The notes below the pieces were generated by a model. It was not told the origin of the DNA, made no database searches, and saw only the letters and a program-made list of their open reading frames with translations. From Antilocapra americana (taxonomy: Eukaryota > Chordata > Mammalia > Artiodactyla > Antilocapridae), in contig ML664161.1 in the NCBI GenBank assembly GCA_007570785.1, positions 17,857,856 through 17,921,855 of the forward strand: 64,000 nucleotides of DNA, in the 5' to 3' direction. The position numbers and the translations under genes are program-made. Shown piece after piece: positions 24,720 to 37,112 of this stretch (positions are counted from its first letter, which is position 1; each line of letters begins with the position of its first letter).

Positions 24720-24830
24720 CTCAGCCATTGGGGGAAGCTGGGAAGTTTCGTACTACTTTTGCAACTTCCTGTAGTTTATAATTATTTCAAAATTTTAAAA
24801 GTCTACAAAACAATATGTATAATACAATCA

Positions 24831-26040
24831 CATGCATATATAATTTAAAACATATCTACAACTTAAAATTTCAGGTCTTAATAATAATTGCTGATCAAAA
24901 TAAAAGTTAATGAGGAAATACCAAAATCATCTCAGATATAATTGTGTGCCAGCAGCAATGTTTCTTTTCATTTAAACTTAGACTTGACTAAAATTAATTT
25001 AATTAGGATTTGGATTTAAATTTTATTAAATATAGAGAAAATTTTTAATGTAACATAAATGTAACACACAGTGTTAGTGTTTTTCTATAAATTTGAAAAT
25101 CAGCTGTAAATATTTGATAGTTTACTTTTTACTTTCATATAATATTTAGTTAAGTTGAAATATTAGAAGTTTATTGACCACTCAAATGTATCCAATAGAT
25201 TAGCTTATGTTCCCATTTAAAATACATCAAATTATTTAAAATTTTAGTTTTGATTTGAAAGTAAAAGAATTTTATTAAGATTATAATACTATTGGAAGTT
25301 TAAGAAAATTTAAGATTTGTCATATTTAAAGATTTGACATAATAGATTTTAAAAAGTTAAGTACTAGGGGAGATTTTTTAAACAGTTGAAGTATTTAAAA
25401 TGTTAATTTCATCTCCAACATATAAAATATAGTAAGTTTATGAATGCTATAAAGCTTAAGGGAACTTTATTCAATTTATTAAACACTCTTAAAAGTGATA
25501 AAGATATATCAACAGAAAATTAAGATAAGTCAAGTTTAAAATCTTGAGGAAAAATGAGATTTATGATTGTGTGGCTTTAATAGATGGAATGTTAATATTT
25601 TAAAAAGTAGCCCCAGAATATTCCCTTTTGTGTGTCCTCAAAAGTCAAACCTCATGTTTATACTGTGGGATGTAGATACTGATTTCAGTGATATGTTGGC
25701 ATTACAAAAATAACTTATTGTTTCTGTATTTTTAGTATATTTTTTATGTCTTTCATCATATATGTATATATAATATGTGTGTATTTTATTATGTAATTAA
25801 CAGAAGAAAATGATGCTAATAAGAAAAAGGTAACAAAACAGGGTAACTTAAATATTCTTTATGGCAGATGTGGAAAAACCTTATTTATTTGAACTATCCT
25901 ATATTTTATATTGATTTACAAACACACCCATTGATTTTTCTATGAACTAAGCAGGATGCTTTTTCTACCTTTTTTCATTAAGAATGTACACAGGTCTGGA
26001 AAACAGTTTTGAGAAGGATACTTTGTCCCCTGCTCTCTTC
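24831..26040. other. Strongly AT-rich sequence, nothing recognised
   Basis: Long A/T runs and no domain-bearing frame. 25,740-25,800 is a TATA-rich low-complexity patch. No repeat family could be assigned with confidence. Confidence 0.5.
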
Positions 26041-26044
26041 TTGA

Positions 26045-26225
26045 AATGAGCATGAGTTTGGTCTCAGAACTGAGCTTTGAATCATCTCTCTGACTCTTAC
26101 CAGTCATATCTCCTTGAGTGAAAGTCATTCAGTGACTCAGAACCTCTGTTTCCTTTTCTGTGAAACAAAAATAATGACACCTGCTCATATGAAAGTATTT
26201 GTTACAGAGTAGGCACTTTATTAAA
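26045..26225 (+). mobile_element. MIR SINE
   Basis: 'gtttggtctcagaactgagc', 'cagaacctctgtttcctttt', 'tgtgaaacaaaaataatgac' and 'ttacagagtaggcactttat' follow the MIR order with strong divergence. Confidence 0.68.
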
Positions 26226-26285
26226 AGGATGTCCTGCCTTTCCCCTTAAACTTATTGTGAATCTTGTACTTAACCATGCCTGGTA

Positions 26286-26497
26286 TGTGCTTGCTAAGCT
26301 GCCTCGCTCAAGTCTGATTCTTTGCCACCCTATGGACCATATCCCACCAGGTTCCTCTGTCCATGGGATTCTCCATGCAGGAATACTTGAATAGGTTGCC
26401 AGGTCCTTCTTCAGGGAATCTTCCTGACCCAAGAATCAAATCCACATCTCTTATGTCTCCTGCATTGGCAGGTGAGTTCTTTACCACTGGTGCCAGT
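26286..26497 (-). mobile_element. Bov-tA SINE, reverse
   Basis: Near full length: BovB-like tail 'ctgattctttgccaccctat' at the left, 'ccatgggattctccatgcag' in the middle, and the tRNA-like head 'gcattggcaggtgagttctt' at the right. It is older than the copy at 27.9 kb, judging from mismatches. Confidence 0.9.
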
Positions 26498-27859
26498 GAC
26501 TCAGGTAAAATGGGATATGTATTTCTGAATGTGCATTTCACCTTTGGTCTTAACTAGTTCTCAATCTTTATTTTCTCTTTGTCTTACCTTTCTCTAGTAA
26601 ATACTGTAATCTCATTATATTTTTGTCTGGAGCCATCTTAAATCCTCTGTGGAAGCTGTTAGGTGGAAGGCACTGAATGAATGTTGGCTGGTGTTGACCC
26701 CACCATAATCAGACACGAGAAAAGAGCCCTTCCCTCTGTATCTGCAGTGGACAGGTCTTCCTGGTTTTATGAGAAGCCATCCTGCTCTAAGTAGACCCAG
26801 AGTTCCATTTTGAGTAGGCCTAGTAAAGAAGTGGCAGTCAAAATCATCTAATACATTCAGCACTTGATTCCTCAAGTGACTATTAGGTGCTCTGTATAAA
26901 GTTCACAGCAAATTCTTAATCTTCAGCCAGCTTTCATCTGTCATTTAGGTGTTTTCTTCATCTAGGGAATTAAAGTTGGTGTTTATAAGTAACCAAGCAA
27001 AATACAATCAGGAAGGAAATCTGTATTTTAAAGGAAGTTTATGATACATCATCTGAGATTGTAACCTGGCTTTTTGTTTAATCTCAGCAGTTAACAGTAA
27101 TTTTTTTTGCAATTATTGGTCAGATATTTCATTTTTCCCATTGAAAAGTCTTGTCATTGAAAGAGAGAGAACTCACCTTCTCTAAATTATAAGAGTGAAA
27201 AAATCCATATGCCTATAAGGATGAGAATATTTTCTGTGTTTTTGAGTGAGATCAGTATATGTGTATATGTTTAAAATTCTCTACCTGGTCAAAATGCTTT
27301 CAAAAGAGAAAGAATAGCTGATGCCTCTTGTTCAGACTGGAAAGTATTATGATTACACTGAAGAGCATAGCCCCACTTGAAGTTTAGTTTTTTACTTCCT
27401 TTATTTGAGTATAAAGCAAAAAAGGAGGTTTCTCTAAGATGTCCTAATAGGAGCTTTTGAATGACCTGCAGAGGTAGCACTGAGGTGAATGGAGTCCATC
27501 AAGATTTGCCAGAAGTATGAAATAATTATCAGAAGGATTCCATTAGAGACGAAAGCTACCTAGACTTAATAGACACAGAAAAGGCTGACCCTTTTCAGGC
27601 TCTTTAACTTTCTCTAATGGATGGCCTTAAGTTGAAATCAAGACTCAACTGGATCATTGATTCTTAAAAGAAAAATATTGAGCATAGTGACATATAAGCA
27701 AAATCTGGAAAAATGGTCATAGATTTATCTTTTAGTTAAAGCTTGCTGTTAGTTTTTGTTTTGTTTTTATTTTTGAGCTCACAGGAATGGAGGCTAAATG
27801 ATGGGATATGTTCTGATGAGGTAAACATTCTAATAAAGTAAATGAAGGCTTCTTTCAGC
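26498..27859. other. Unique sequence, no gene recognised
   Basis: No repeat family or domain-bearing frame was identified. Base composition is ordinary for the window. Confidence 0.5.
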
Positions 27860-27871
27860 AAGTACAGCATG

Positions 27872-28078
27872 AAAGTGATAGTGAAGTTGCTCAGTCATGT
27901 CCGACTCTTTGCGACCCCATGGACTGTAGCCTACGAGGTTTCACTGGCCATGGGATTTTCCAGGCAAGAATACTGGAGTGGATTGCCATTTCCTTCTCCA
28001 AGAGATCTTCCCGACCCAGGGATTGAACCTGGGTCTTCCACATTATAGGCAGATGCTTTACCATCTGAGCCACCAGGA
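27872..28078 (-). mobile_element. Bov-tA SINE with 12-bp target-site duplication
   Basis: A near-complete reversed Bov-tA ('cagtcatgtccgactctttg' to 'ctgagccaccagg'), precisely flanked by the 12-bp duplication aagtacagcatg at 27,860-27,871 and 28,079-28,090. The intact duplication and close consensus match make it one of the younger SINEs here. Confidence 0.96.
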
Positions 28079-28090
28079 AAGTACAGCATG

Positions 28091-29289
28091 GTTGTCAACA
28101 AAAAGGAATCTACAGATTTTTTTAAAAACAGTGTCCATTGTATGTTACCTATTAGGTATTGCAGAGGGTTCTTTACCTAGTAATTGACCCATATGTCAAA
28201 TTTTGCTCTTCCCTTTGAAGGAACCGTGTAGTGTTTCTTGCACACAAAGTCTTAGAATCTATATTTTGCAGTGCACACTTTTGTAGCCAACATGTAATGC
28301 ACAGACACATGTGCACACATACCTTTCCAGGGTAAAAAGGATCAAGTACCTGAAATTATCTAAAATTTCTTGTGTTTGTTGATAGCAGCAACAGATGCCT
28401 TTGCCTCTAGTTGTTCCAAAGCACGTTGCTGCTGGATAGAAGTGTTTTGAATGTCAGATTGGTAATTAAGTGGTCCCTTATGGAGGGAAAATTGTTAAAA
28501 ATAAATACATGTACAACTATTGTCTGAGTATAGGGTCAGCAGAAATCAAGAATGTTAAGGAGAGAAGTGAAATTGTGGATTAAGCATTTTGGTTGTCATT
28601 TAAGTTAATATTAGGTTGCTCCTGATAAGTAAGATGGGTTGAAGTGGCCAGTAATATGAAAGTAGAAGTAAAGAGTCTATTTTAAAATCTCAAACATTGA
28701 GCCAGGATGAATAAAAAAATCTGTATCATTTTAGTGGGCATGTCAGTGTACTCAATATATGGTTAAATACTAGATCATTAATGAATAAAATACTAGATCA
28801 TAAGTACTCAAATTAATAATATCTTGAGGGAATATAGGAAAACTGAGAGTACAGTTAATGGATTTCTGAAAGGGAAATTGTATACAATTGGTATCATTTT
28901 ACACTGAGTATAACAAATGATTTCATATCAATGACTCAGCAGATTCTAGATAATTTCTATCTAAATTTTCTAATTTATCTCATTGAAAACTATACATGTT
29001 TTAAATTATCAAATTAAGTACTATTTAACCAATAAACAAACATCAATTATATAAATCAATATAAACACTTAAATATATACAAGATAGAGTAAAATCATAT
29101 GTAATTTAACTTAAAATAAAATGTTTTATGAAATATAAAATAATTTCTCTTAAATATAATATGGCCTAAATGTTACTCTGAGTATTTCAACTTTAGAGTA
29201 ACTTTTGCTTCAAAATTTCTCTATTACAATAACTGTACAGTTATACTTTACAAAGCAGGTCTTCATCTATATATTTTTCAATCCTTCTG
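28091..29289. other. AT-rich unique sequence
   Basis: No gene or recognisable repeat. A 14-bp direct repeat (aaatactagatcat) occurs at 28,765-28,778 and 28,788-28,801. 28,880-29,170 is strongly A/T-rich. Confidence 0.5.
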
Positions 29290-29450
29290 TAACAGTTCTG
29301 TGAAGTAGATGGGACAAATATTGTTAGTTTTGTTCTGTGGATGAGAATACTGAGACTCAGAAGGTTCAGGAAAGTGATTTACCTAAGTCATATAACAACA
29401 AATGGGTGGAGTCTGGAATTGAATGTCTTCTATGACTCCAAGGAGTACAG
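29290..29450 (-). mobile_element. MIR SINE, reverse, partial
   Basis: 'ctgtggatgagaatactgag', 'actcagaaggttcaggaaag' and 'ggtggagtctggaattgaat' match the reversed MIR core and B-box region. Confidence 0.75.
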
Positions 29451-30041
29451 AGTGTGGGTATGAGCAAGTGGAGGGTTCTTATGATGACTCTTCATAGTTG
29501 GAGATGCTCATGCTGAAGGCCTTTGTGATAGAGTGATTTGCTTAGTAACAGAGAGATTGGGGAAGAGGGAGAGAAGAAAGAAGAGAGAAAATAAAATATA
29601 GATAGATGGGTCCAGTTCATATAGTGCCTATTTGGTGAATGTTTGACTGCTTGGTGAATGATGACTTGTAAGATGTTTTTGTGTTTTGTGACTTGCTTGT
29701 ATACCTTCTCAACTACATGACACCCTTGTTCAAAAAAGATAACTGCAGTACAGAAATGAAAATTGTTGTCCAAGCCAGCTTCAAATCATAGGGACTAAGT
29801 TATTTGCAGGAGAGCATCATCACAAGTATGGCCTTTGGGAACATGCCATAGGTTGAAACTAAATTAGAAAAATGATGATAGCACTTGATAGTATTAGAAC
29901 GTTTATATTAAAGCCTTTGAAATAATACATATATTGGAGTTTAAAAGTGAGACTAGAAGGTATATTGTGATTTCTCTGTATTATACTATACCTAGAAATG
30001 CCTGCATGGGCTGTTTAGTATGGTGAATACAATTATTTCCT

Positions 30042-30068
30042 AATTCACTATACAAAATATAGTGAATT
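30042..30068. repeat. Perfect inverted repeat (11-bp arms, 5-nt loop)
   Basis: Arm aattcactata at 30,042-30,052, loop caaaa, arm tatagtgaatt at 30,058-30,068. AT-rich, with no transposon ends nearby. Confidence 0.9.
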
Positions 30069-31683
30069 TTATAATAGTTACAGATGTAATGTGTCTTAAT
30101 GGGCTAGGCTAGTTTGTAGTTAACTCTTAGAAATGTCTTGAGAGGTAAATAAATCAATGATTATGAAGTGCCTTCTACAAATTTGACTCTTGCCCTGAGG
30201 GAGTGACCCAAGCTAAGTTTCTAGCAGTATATCTCTGTCATCAGATGGAGTACATAAATTGAGGGTTTATCAAAGATCTTAAGATATGGATAAGGAAAAT
30301 ACTGAAATGCCTACTCAGTTATCTGCATTACAGTGAGAATCTGGTTGAATGAGTTTCCCCTCCTCACCTAAGTAAGTTTATAACTATAATTTGTTTGTAA
30401 AGCAAGCTCTAATGAAGTCAGAATATTTAAGTATTGCATACTTCATTTGTTGACAGAATTGATCAAGTCCAAATATTATTTTTGGTTTTGCAGATATTAC
30501 TGATGTATAATTTGGAGGGGAGAACACTAGAGTATGAAAGTTCTGGAAATGCTGAAATGTTTTCAGTATACATCAAAATATAAGTCCCACTAATTATGCA
30601 TTTACATTACACTCTGAGCAAAAAAAAAATTCTTCCCTAGTATGTTTTTCAGATTTCCAGATAACTATCATATGCTGAACAGATAGCCCAGCTGGAGTGA
30701 ATGGGCCCAAAGTGATGAAAATATATAGGGTAATTGGCCTGCCAATAAAATGAAGGGGTTTTTAGGTTTCTCAGTTATACAGGAGATTCTGAGAGTACAA
30801 ATGTCATGTCAATCAGTAAGTAACAATATTTATGTAATAGTTTAAACCAAGCTAACCTTATGGATTAACCTTAGGATACAATATTATAATATACATATTC
30901 TATATAATAAGAAAGGAGACAAAGCATTTGGCTCTTATATGAAATTAACACTCTAAGAATATTTTCAGGGCCAAGTGTTTCAAAATATTGACATGTTACT
31001 AGGGTTTTTTGCCATTAAATATAGTCAAGTATATTTAGAATATAGAGAAAATATCCAATTAAGAAACTCTTGGTGAAAATCTGCCTACTCAGTCAGCCGC
31101 TCCTGAGACATGGTTCAAGGGCAAACAGAGGAAGGAAAGAAGGTTCATTTAAGTTTAGATTGATAATAATAATAAATTTTGAATTGGGTTTGCATCCCCT
31201 TTCAAATGGAAAAAAAGTGATTCCTTGCTTTTTCTATTTTACATAGAGAGAAAGAAAAAAATCTCCTAATATTATCAAAGATTTAACAGGTTCAGAGGTC
31301 TAAAGAAAGAGCTTATCCCTCAGTTAATAGCTTTATTCACAATATCTTTAGTTGAAAAAGTTTTAAATGCGATTTACATGGAACAAATCACTTTTAGGTT
31401 CCAACATATATTTCAGTCTGAAGCAGTGTGCAAAATCCAGCTAAAGATAACCACCAAACATTTCATTTATTTGAGGTAAGCATGTGCATTTGCAAATGAG
31501 TTTCCCTTTATAATAGAAAAATAGCACCAATTTTTACTTAGAATTTTATTTTTTTGTTGTTATACCTTAGGTCCTCATTTTAGTTATTATTGCTTTCTTT
31601 TTCACCTTAATTAAATAGTTTATTTAGAATTCTGTCTGTCAGTCTGCCTCCCTCCAAAATCTATCCTGTTAAGGGTCTGCCTA

Positions 31684-31705
31684 GTTGAGGTTATATAACC
31701 TCAAC
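31684..31705. repeat. Perfect 22-bp palindrome
   Basis: The half-site gttgaggttat is followed immediately by its reverse complement, without a spacer. The palindrome cannot be extended outward (A on both sides). No known transposon end or operator is recognised. Confidence 0.93.
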
Positions 31706-33159
31706 AGTTGACTAAATGCATCCTTTTCATGCCTCAGTTTTTGTTTTGAGCAAACAGAAAAGCAACTCACATTCCTTTGTTTTTCTTTTTGCTATGTTTT
31801 ATAAGAATCAGTCAAATTACAGATGTTTAGCTGAAGGTTGGGCCTTATTTATAACCATTGTGTACTAAAAGCACTTCATTTTGTGTCTGCAAAGATATAG
31901 GTTAGAGAAATGTCAACACAAACATAATCTGAAGTTTTATTTCAAAATGCTGATGTATGGAGATTGGGGCTGCCATTGTGCTGATAAGGAAATGAATGAA
32001 GTATTTCCCATGGATAGATGAAAATATTGAATAAGACCTTGAATTTCTGATTTTTTTCAATTATATACATTAGCATTTGGTACATAGACATTGGCCAGGC
32101 TGTTCTCAAAGATGGCTATTCTCCTTATTTTCCAATGAGATGTCCAGTGGAAGATTACATATAGCATCTTAGGAAGAATCAAATGCTGCATGGCGTTTCG
32201 GCTGGTGCAAAATGAAGCTAATAAACTAGAAAAACTGTTCCATACTTGCTTAAGTCGCTAGTGTTTTACCATTGTTTGAAATGTTTAAACATTTTGTCAC
32301 ATATTTAAATTACGGATGGGCCATTGAGTCATTTCCTTTATAGTGCATCACCCACTGTTTGTAAATGATCTGTGCGCTTGGGACAAGCAGCCGTCTGTGT
32401 GTGGGATTTAGAGGAATGGAGTTCTTCTTGTCTTTTATTGCAGAAAGTATTGCTTCTGTCTTACTTCATTCACTTGATTTAACACTTCAAAAGCTGACTT
32501 TTTTTACCTGTGCATGCCTGCCTGTTTTGTACATTGAACAAGTAATAAGCAACATCTTGAATTAGGATTTAATATCAGATCTAGGTATAATTTTCTATGA
32601 AAAATAAAATGATTATGTTTTAAAAATTATTCTTGAAAAACGATATCCAAAAGAGAAAGAACAAATTTTTAGACTAATATTAATATAAGTTTGAGAATGA
32701 ACATTTTCTAAGTCAATAGAATAATGAACTTTTTTCCTGACATATAGCCACAAGTAGTACTATAGAATTACAAAATGTAACCTTAAAGATGTCTCATTTT
32801 AACACCTCTATTTACAAGTGAAAAAGCCAAAAACTCCTAGAGTCAGGTGCCTTTCCTAAAATTATACTACAAGTGTCCAGGAGAGTTATGTATCCACTTA
32901 TTCAAAAAAAAAATAGCATTGGAGAACCTATTATATGTTAAACATGGTGGAAGATTCAAAGATGAAAAAGATCCAGACCATATTTGATGCTCATAGGAAA
33001 TTTTTGCGGTAATAGAGAAGAAAGATATGCAGAAGTAACTAAACTATATATAAAGAGAATATGATTTATATCATAAGGCTGATACAATAAAATGAATTTA
33101 GGATTTGAGAAAAAAAGCCAAGTTTAGAACTCTGATTTTTTTTCCCCTGGTTTATCTCT

Positions 33160-33262
33160 ACCTCTACTAGAGTATTAGCTCCATGAAGGCAGGGGCCTTA
33201 CCATGCCTGATAAGTGGTGTGTATTAAAACTCAGTGAATGAACGAGTGAATGTTCTTTCCAC
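33160..33262 (+). mobile_element. L2 LINE 3' end
   Basis: 'agagtattagctccatgaag' with 'gcaggggccttaccatgcct' and a tail 'cagtgaatgaacgagtgaat' is the standard L2 3' terminus. Confidence 0.66.
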
Positions 33263-33593
33263 ACTTTAATGCTGTCTCTTAAAAGTAGCAAATGTGTGTG
33301 TTTCTCCTGGAAAGCATTTATCCTCACAGTGATTACAAGATCTGTTCTTTTATTGACTATCCTGTGCTTAATACCATTCTGGTGATCTGTCAGAGTATAA
33401 TATTCCTACTTTACCATATTTAAGCAATAAAGTAAAATACTCTCAATGTTTATCTTTAAACTTAAAGCATACAGTTGGCCAATTATGAATTCTAAGGTAC
33501 AGAGTCAATCTCATTGTTTCTAACATGTTCCTAGCACATATACCGTATGTGTCTTGTAACTGGAAAGATGTTTTTTTCCCTATATAAAGAAAG

Positions 33594-33715
33594 AAAGTGA
33601 AGTCAATCAGTCATGTCCAACTCTTTGTGAACCCATGGACTGTAGCCTACCAGGCTCCTCCTTCCATGGGATTTTCCAGGCAAGAGTACTGAAGTGGGTT
33701 GCCATTTCCTTCTCC
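33594..33715 (-). mobile_element. Bov-tA/Bov-A fragment, reverse, lacking the tRNA head
   Basis: 'agtcaatcagtcatgtccaa' through 'catgggattttccaggcaag' to 'ttgccatttccttctcc' is the BovB-derived tail and middle part. The Pol III head expected to the right is missing, so it is 5'-truncated and probably never self-transcribing. Confidence 0.9.
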
Positions 33716-34424
33716 AATAATAGCACTTGAAAAAGAGAAATTTGGCCACTTTCCATTGTGAAACTTTTGATTTCTAGGATACAGATTACTATTTAAGTCC
33801 TTAAATATACATACTCACAATTAAAGAACTTGGAAAGATTTCTAATAAGAAAAGTGGGCATTGTCATATGACCATGCAAGAAATTCTTATGCTTTTAATG
33901 ACAATTTTTCTGGTTTAAAGGAGGTAAAAAGGATAAAAAGAAAAGTCATCTCTAGGTCATGTATTTCACTGCATAAGGGATGGACTAACTTGAAATGTGT
34001 GACAACCCTGTTTGGCCCTTCATATGTAAAACAAAATAAAACACAGAAAGAAAAATCATGTTATTTTCAGGCATGGGCACTTGTTCTAGCCAGAATTGTT
34101 CAGATAGTTTTCTTTAATTTCTTCTTTACTGTGGGATAAATTTAATATGCTTTTAAAACTTGTTTAGAAATTTTCATGAAACCCATCACTCTGCACATGA
34201 ATTATTATTGAAGAGTATAAGGAGTGTTTTTTTTTCTTTTGCTGGAGAAAATGTCAAATAGGACAATACTAGAAGTCAATATTTTTGATAGTTTCATGTA
34301 GCGTATTATTTACATAAAAATTACTTTTTAAAATTTTTCTTGGATAATATTCAGTTATAGGAATTCATGTTAAAGTTAGGGGGTCTTCAGGTAGATTTCA
34401 CCTCTGAATTCTAAAACATGGGCT

Positions 34425-34520
34425 AACATATATGTTATATATTATGTATATATTATATATATAATATATGTTATGTATATATGTTATATATCATGTATAT
34501 AATATATAATATACTATAAT
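34425..34520. repeat. Irregular TA/TATG simple repeat
   Basis: Alternating TATAT, TATGT and TTATA units for about 95 bp. Such tracts are length-unstable and form weak hairpins. Confidence 0.88.
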
Positions 34521-35599
34521 CAAGTTGAAATTCTAGGCATATTTAATATATGGATCATTTGATAGAAAATAAATTTTCTTACCTTTACCCAGAAAGGGGA
34601 GAGGCCATTAATTTAGGTTTAAGGAAGGGTTAACTTGGATAATAAATATATATCTTTGGTGTTCATATGTTGTAGGTTACTTGAATACCATATGAATATT
34701 TGAATTTAAATGTGAAAATTTCATATACAAGTATCCTTAGAAAATCTGATTAAAATAAAGAAAAAAGCATGTATTTAAAATTTTGGAGATAATAGAGATG
34801 ATATAACATTTTGAGAAATCTACATTTTAAAATTATTTAGAGATATTATGAAAAGTACTCCTGCACTTTTTGGCATTCTTGCTGTTTAAACACATTAAAT
34901 TTCAAAAATATATAATTGTACATAGCTATCAGAGTAGTCCTGCGTCATGAAGGAATTTGTCACTATGTACTTTAAAAGATCTTAATGATAATTATAAGAT
35001 TTTTTAAAATCACCTCAGATTTGGTTAATTATAAATTATTGCTACATGGCAAGAAGTTATAAAGTCTCATAGTGCTGGCAAAAGCTGTTTTAAAAAAGAA
35101 ATCCTAATTAATGTAATGCAAAAGTAAGTGTTCCTAGTAGTAGAGGTAAATATTTTAAATTATGGTGGTTTGTGACTAGGTATTCAGCCTAATGACGTCT
35201 AGGGATTATGCAATAAGTAAAAATCTTATGACAAGAATATAAAATTTCTAATCTAAAACCATAAAAGTAACTCCTTGACATTTTATAATTTTGTAAAGAA
35301 CAGGGCAGAAAATACAACTTCTGGTTACCAAAGTCTAATAAATATACCTTTGCATGGCTGACTTTGAAGTTCTTTTTTATAAATGGACAACACATTTTGT
35401 ATTTTTTGGTCTTTTTCCCCAAGTGCCTTTCTGTTTTAACAATCTGAGTTCAGTTTTCCTAAGAAAGAAGCCCCTCTTTCTCTTTCGTAGCATCTAAGAG
35501 GTTAGAGAGTATGTTTAAACAGATATATTTTCTTTTCGTCTAACCTTGTCTGGAAGATATAGGAAAACTAATTTGCCTTATTTACATATGGCACAATCT

Positions 35600-35930
35600 A
35601 TCCAGTATTCAAGGGTTTGTCAGAAACAGGAACCTTGTGCATTTCCATGGTAACCGATGGCATGCTGACAGTATCTGGCTTGTTGCAGCTTCGTCTAGGC
35701 AGGCCGGCAATTAATCAGCCATCTACATGCACAAAATTCTTTGTGAGTGAATGGCAGCGCGCTTCTGTAGTGCTGTCTGTGCTTTTACAATTTTGTATTC
35801 CTGCCGGGCAAAGTACTTTTTTGTCTCTTCTATTCATTTTCCATAGCTCCCCAAAATGTGCTCGAAAGGAGTGTGAGGGCGTGGGGGAAAGGGGAACACA
35901 TCTACCTGTAATTTCAGAATGACATTATTT
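35600..35930. promoter_or_regulatory. Candidate conserved non-coding element with X-box-like site
   Basis: This non-repetitive block has higher complexity and more CpGs than its AT-rich flanks. At 35,641-35,654 lies atttccatggtaac. Its right half fits the RFX X-box half-site GGYAAC exactly, while the left half has two mismatches. A 101-codon open frame at 35,617-35,922 overlaps it but has no recognisable domain. Function is inferred only from composition and one motif. Confidence 0.3.
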
Positions 35931-37112
35931 CTTCCTGGCATCAAATACACCAGAGTATGTTTCTTCCTTTTATTTGTAGTGGGCTTGCCTTTTATTTCTT
36001 TCTGAGTTTTCTCGGGTTTGTGCTAGACAGTCCCTCAATCTATGTCCCAAGGTCCTTTATTGTTGGTACAAGTAGGGCATACCTACTGAAGCCCAGTCTG
36101 TGTATAAATCATGGCTGAGTGTGTGGTATGGAGCCTGCAAGTCCTTCTACCCCTTATTTAAGACCTATAATTCAATCAGTCTTTTGTCCTTGAAAGATGA
36201 CAAAATGATTTGCATTGAACTGAACTGAGTAAATTTCTTTCTTCAAAAAGGGAAAAGGAACACTTAGTATCTGTGTAGTTGACAAATCTCAGAAGGATTT
36301 GGTCATTAGCGATTTCACAAAGTTCACAGAGCAAAAAATTTGGTTGTCTTCAAACTCAAGTGAAATATCTGAAGAAAATGCTAAGTGTGTTGGGGCATAG
36401 AGATATTAAGTTCTTGAAAAGTTTTACACTGTAAAAGAAAAGTTTTTGTTGGAAGAGTTTTAATGGAAAAAAAAACTATCAGCAAAGCTGTTTATTCATA
36501 GAATGAAAGGAATACAGGTGAAAATACAAGTAATTTTTAGTATCTCTGTAATATATAAGGTCATTTTTATTAGCTTAGGAATATAAATATATATACCTGC
36601 TTTAATAAGGAAGAATTACTTGTCATGTAATTTTTCTTTAAAAACATTTCTTAAAAATGTGATCTCAGTTTGAAAGTAAATCCTATTTCAATAAAATAAT
36701 GATGCGAATGCTCTTTCATGCAAATATTTTGCCACTCTCTCTTCCAGTTATGTTTCATTTGTTTAATGAACGACAAGATTCCTAATGTAACATTTTCTCC
36801 AATTTTGTCTTTCTGTTTAAAAAAAACAGTGAAATGTGAGCATAAAGCTTCTGTTTTTCTTCTAACCAAGTACTCTTCTTCCTTTTAAGTGCTGCAAACA
36901 TAGAAGCATCATTTGTTCTTCCATGCTCAGTTTCTCTTACTTGTTTAAGTACTAAGTAACACACTAAATAATGTTTCATCTAACATTTAACCCACTTTAT
37001 AATTTTATTTATTCATTTGTTTATTTTTGTCTTTGTTGCTTTGCAGGATTTTCTTTAGCTACAGTAGTTGTGGTGCGAGGGCTTCGCATTGCAGTGGCTT
37101 CTCTTACTGTGG

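Larger units (their letters stand above)
23755..24830 (+). mobile_element. Second L1M 3' UTR, split by two SINEs
   Basis: A second L1M 3' end follows head to tail: 'agcattatactgagtgaaaa' (23,783), 'caaattagtagttgccaagg' (24,023), and 'ctctgtaaattgtcaagaaa' (24,227). After the SINEs it continues with 'ccattgggggaagctgggaa' (24,726) and ends 'taattatttcaaaattttaa' (24,779). Removing the SINEs at 24,282-24,490 and 24,575-24,719 restores the 3' UTR order. Confidence 0.8.
29451..33150. other. Long AT-rich unique stretch, no gene recognised
   Basis: No exon-like frame was seen. It holds a perfect 11-bp hairpin (30,042-30,068) and a perfect 22-bp palindrome (31,684-31,705). A MIR-like patch is possible near 32,800-32,880. 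32,890-33,080 resembles an old interspersed repeat of unknown family. 32,160-32,560 is non-repetitive and could be conserved non-coding. Confidence 0.5.
33716..36987. other. AT-rich unique stretch with a candidate regulatory block
   Basis: No gene recognised. It includes a TA-rich simple repeat (34,425-34,520) and the GC-richer complex block at 35,600-35,930. The rest is A/T-rich single-copy-looking DNA. Confidence 0.5.

Noticed and set aside
27872..28078. tRNA gene from the Pol III boxes and tRNA-Glu-like head
   Set aside because: The head belongs to a Bov-tA SINE and cannot form a mature cloverleaf; the target-site duplication proves retrotransposition.
34425..34520. TA-rich tract as replication origin or matrix attachment site
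   Set aside because: Only base composition supports it.
35617..35922. 101-codon frame in the candidate regulatory block as a protein
   Set aside because: No recognisable domain. The block is better explained as non-coding unless transcripts show otherwise.
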